Of a stretch of DNA of 64,000 bases, positions 62,880 to 64,000 are shown piece after piece. The DNA lies in contig NZ_CP054476.1 in assembly GCF_013341275.1 (NCBI RefSeq), forward strand, positions 757,501-821,500. The letters are read 5' to 3'. The stretch is from Methyloligella sp. GL2. GTDB taxonomy: Bacteria > Pseudomonadota > Alphaproteobacteria > Rhizobiales > Methyloligellaceae. A program made the position numbers and the translations under genes. Numbering within the stretch: the stretch's first letter is position 1; each line of letters starts with the position of its first letter. The notes under the pieces were generated by a model. The model was given only the letters and a program-made list of their open reading frames with translations, searched no databases and had not been told where the DNA came from.

Positions 62880-63680
62880 TTAGCCCGCTTTGCGCCGCAG
62901 CCAGATGGCGCGGGCGGTGACCACCAGCGTGACCACCACGATCATCACCACGGAGATGGCAGCGACCGCCGGATCGACATTGTCGCGCAAGCCCGTCCAC
63001 ATGCGCCGGGGCAGGGTGATGGCGTCGATGGAGGTGACGAACAGCGTCACGTTGATCTCGTCCCAGGACAGCACGAAGCAGAGGAAGAAGGCGCTGATCA
63101 CACCGAAGCGGATATTGGGCAGGATGATGCGGAAGATGCGCGTCGTGACGCTCGCCCCCATGGAGCGGGCGGCAAGGTCCAGCTTCCTGTCGAGCTGGGC
63201 GAGGGCGACCATCAGGATCACCACGGCAAAGGGCACGACCATTACCGCATGCGCCACCGCCACGCCGGCCCAGGTGTCGTAGCCGACGACGTCGTTCACC
63301 TGGCTCATCTCGTTGAGGAAGAAATAGAAGGTCAGGGCAGAGACCACGGGCGGCGCCACCATGGGCAGCAGCACGAAGCCGGTCATCAGCCCGCCGCGGC
63401 GCGGCTGCATCATCCACAGCCCCAAGGTGAAGAGCAAAGCGAGCAGGGTGGCGAGCGCGGCGGCGGCGGCGCCGACCTGCGCCGAAAGCAGGATGCTGTG
63501 CCACCATTCGGGGGCGAGCAGGCTCTGGTAATGGCGGAAGGACCACTCGTCCTCGGGCAGCGAGATATAGCGCTTCGGCGTGAAGCTGACCGGGAAGACG
63601 GCGATCAGCGGCAGCAGCATGAACAGGCAGGCGAGCGCTGCCAGGATGGTGGCGATGGGGCCGGGCCGGGTGCGCATCAT
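62880..63680 (-). CDS. Polyamine-type ABC transporter permease (PotC-like)
   Basis: A 266-residue permease with six helices. The coupling loop DLAARSMGASVTTRIFRIILPNIRFGVISAFF and SWDEINVTLFVTSIDAITLPRRMW are typical of PotC-type permeases. The ATG at 63680 overlaps the stop of the upstream permease (ATGA), so an earlier in-frame start at 63773 is not needed. It is convergent with TauE. Confidence 0.9.
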   Translation of the reverse strand: MMRTRPGPIATILAALACLFMLLPLIAVFPVSFTPKRYISLPEDEWSFRHYQSLLAPEWWHSILLSAQVGAAAAALATLLALLFTLGLWMMQPRRGGLMTGFVLLPMVAPPVVSALTFYFFLNEMSQVNDVVGYDTWAGVAVAHAVMVVPFAVVILMVALAQLDRKLDLAARSMGASVTTRIFRIILPNIRFGVISAFFLCFVLSWDEINVTLFVTSIDAITLPRRMWTGLRDNVDPAVAAISVVMIVVVTLVVTARAIWLRRKAG

Positions 63681-64000
63681 TTCACCATATCCTCGGTGCG
63701 CCGGATGATGATCACCAGCAGTCCGCCGACCAGCAGCATCAGCAAGACCGAGATGGCGGCGGCGAGGCCCCAATCGGGGATCTGGAATATGCGCAGATAG
63801 ATCAGCTCGGCGAGCATCACAGAGCGGCCGCCGCCGAGCAGCGCCGGGGTAATGTAGAAGCCGAAGGACAGCACGAAGACCAGCAGCGCGGCGCCGACCA
63901 CGCCATGCAGCGTCATCGGCACGAAGATCTGCCAGAAGATGCGAAGCCGCGAGGCGCCCATGCCGCGGGCGGCCATCAGCACCCGCTCATCCACCGCGCG
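63677..64000 (-). CDS. Polyamine-type ABC transporter permease (PotB-like), 5' part outside window
   Basis: Only the C-terminal 105 or so residues are present. They carry the coupling motif DERVLMAARGMGASRLRIFWQIFVPMTLHGVVGA, then FYITPALLGGG and IPDWGLAAAISVLLML, typical of PotB/PotH permeases. The frame is open to the window edge, so the start lies beyond 64000. It is the upstream partner of the PotC-like gene. Confidence 0.9.
   Translation of the reverse strand, partial: RAVDERVLMAARGMGASRLRIFWQIFVPMTLHGVVGAALLVFVLSFGFYITPALLGGGRSVMLAELIYLRIFQIPDWGLAAAISVLLMLLVGGLLVIIIRRTEDMVK

Overview
The window is a GC-rich chromosomal segment of an alphaproteobacterium, probably a Hyphomicrobiales (Rhizobiales)-type C1/organic-nitrogen user. 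The evidence is an rrn operon end with alphaproteobacterial features, an initiator tRNA, many ABC uptake systems, a formaldehyde-activating-enzyme homologue, lipid A tailoring genes of the rhizobial kind, TorF/MipA/OprP-type outer-membrane proteins, and no phage or IS genes. The genus cannot be fixed from the sequence alone.

Layout. 1-1.9 kb: 3' half of 23S rRNA, 5S rRNA and a strong terminator. 2-6 kb: Fae homologue, cell-wall hydrolase, NUDIX hydrolase, potassium channel, PEBP-like protein. 6-10.7 kb: a divergent envelope block (two PAP2 phosphatases, a GT39 and a GT2 glycosyltransferase, a LAB_N protein) that looks like lipid A phosphate removal and glycosylation. 11.2-17.3 kb: a CDF metal transporter and an HlyD/RbbA/ABC-2 exporter operon. 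17.5-24.8 kb: a tRNA-fMet followed by a 7.2-kb block bounded by a 47-bp direct repeat of the tRNA 3' end. This is a genomic island without a visible integrase. It carries SRPBCC, AraC, TetR/SDR, DUF2938, OsmC, thioredoxin, thioredoxin reductase and LysR genes.

25-42.7 kb is the most distinctive part. On the minus strand an operon encodes a LuxR-type response regulator, a soluble hybrid histidine kinase and a periplasmic-binding-type protein with no signal peptide. Facing away is a five-gene urea/short-chain-amide ABC transporter, followed by both subunits of N,N-dimethylformamidase, a Rieske-oxygenase-like protein that has lost its metal ligands, a Sel1-repeat protein, a small unknown protein and a TorF-type porin. 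Aldoxime dehydratase and nitrilase genes follow. A 17-bp palindrome (CTAGA-N7-TCTAG) lies upstream of both the transporter operon and the porin, which suggests one amide-responsive regulon: sense inside the cell, import through the porin and ABC system, hydrolyse to formate and dimethylamine.

42.9-49.4 kb: an arginine-deiminase/DDAH-superfamily hydrolase, a TetR regulator, a polyamine-type ABC transporter and an MBL-fold hydrolase. 49.5-53.8 kb: an OmpR/EnvZ-type pair, MipA and an MFS permease. 54-62.9 kb: a sulfur block with an OprP-like porin, an SLC13 permease, sulfate ABC transporter cysA-cysW-cysT-sbp, an Rrf2 regulator and a TauE/SafE permease. The porin and sbp share a 25-bp palindrome (AAACACTAC-N7-GTAGAGTTT) about 28 bp before their start codons, probably the Rrf2 operator. 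The window ends inside another polyamine-type permease pair.
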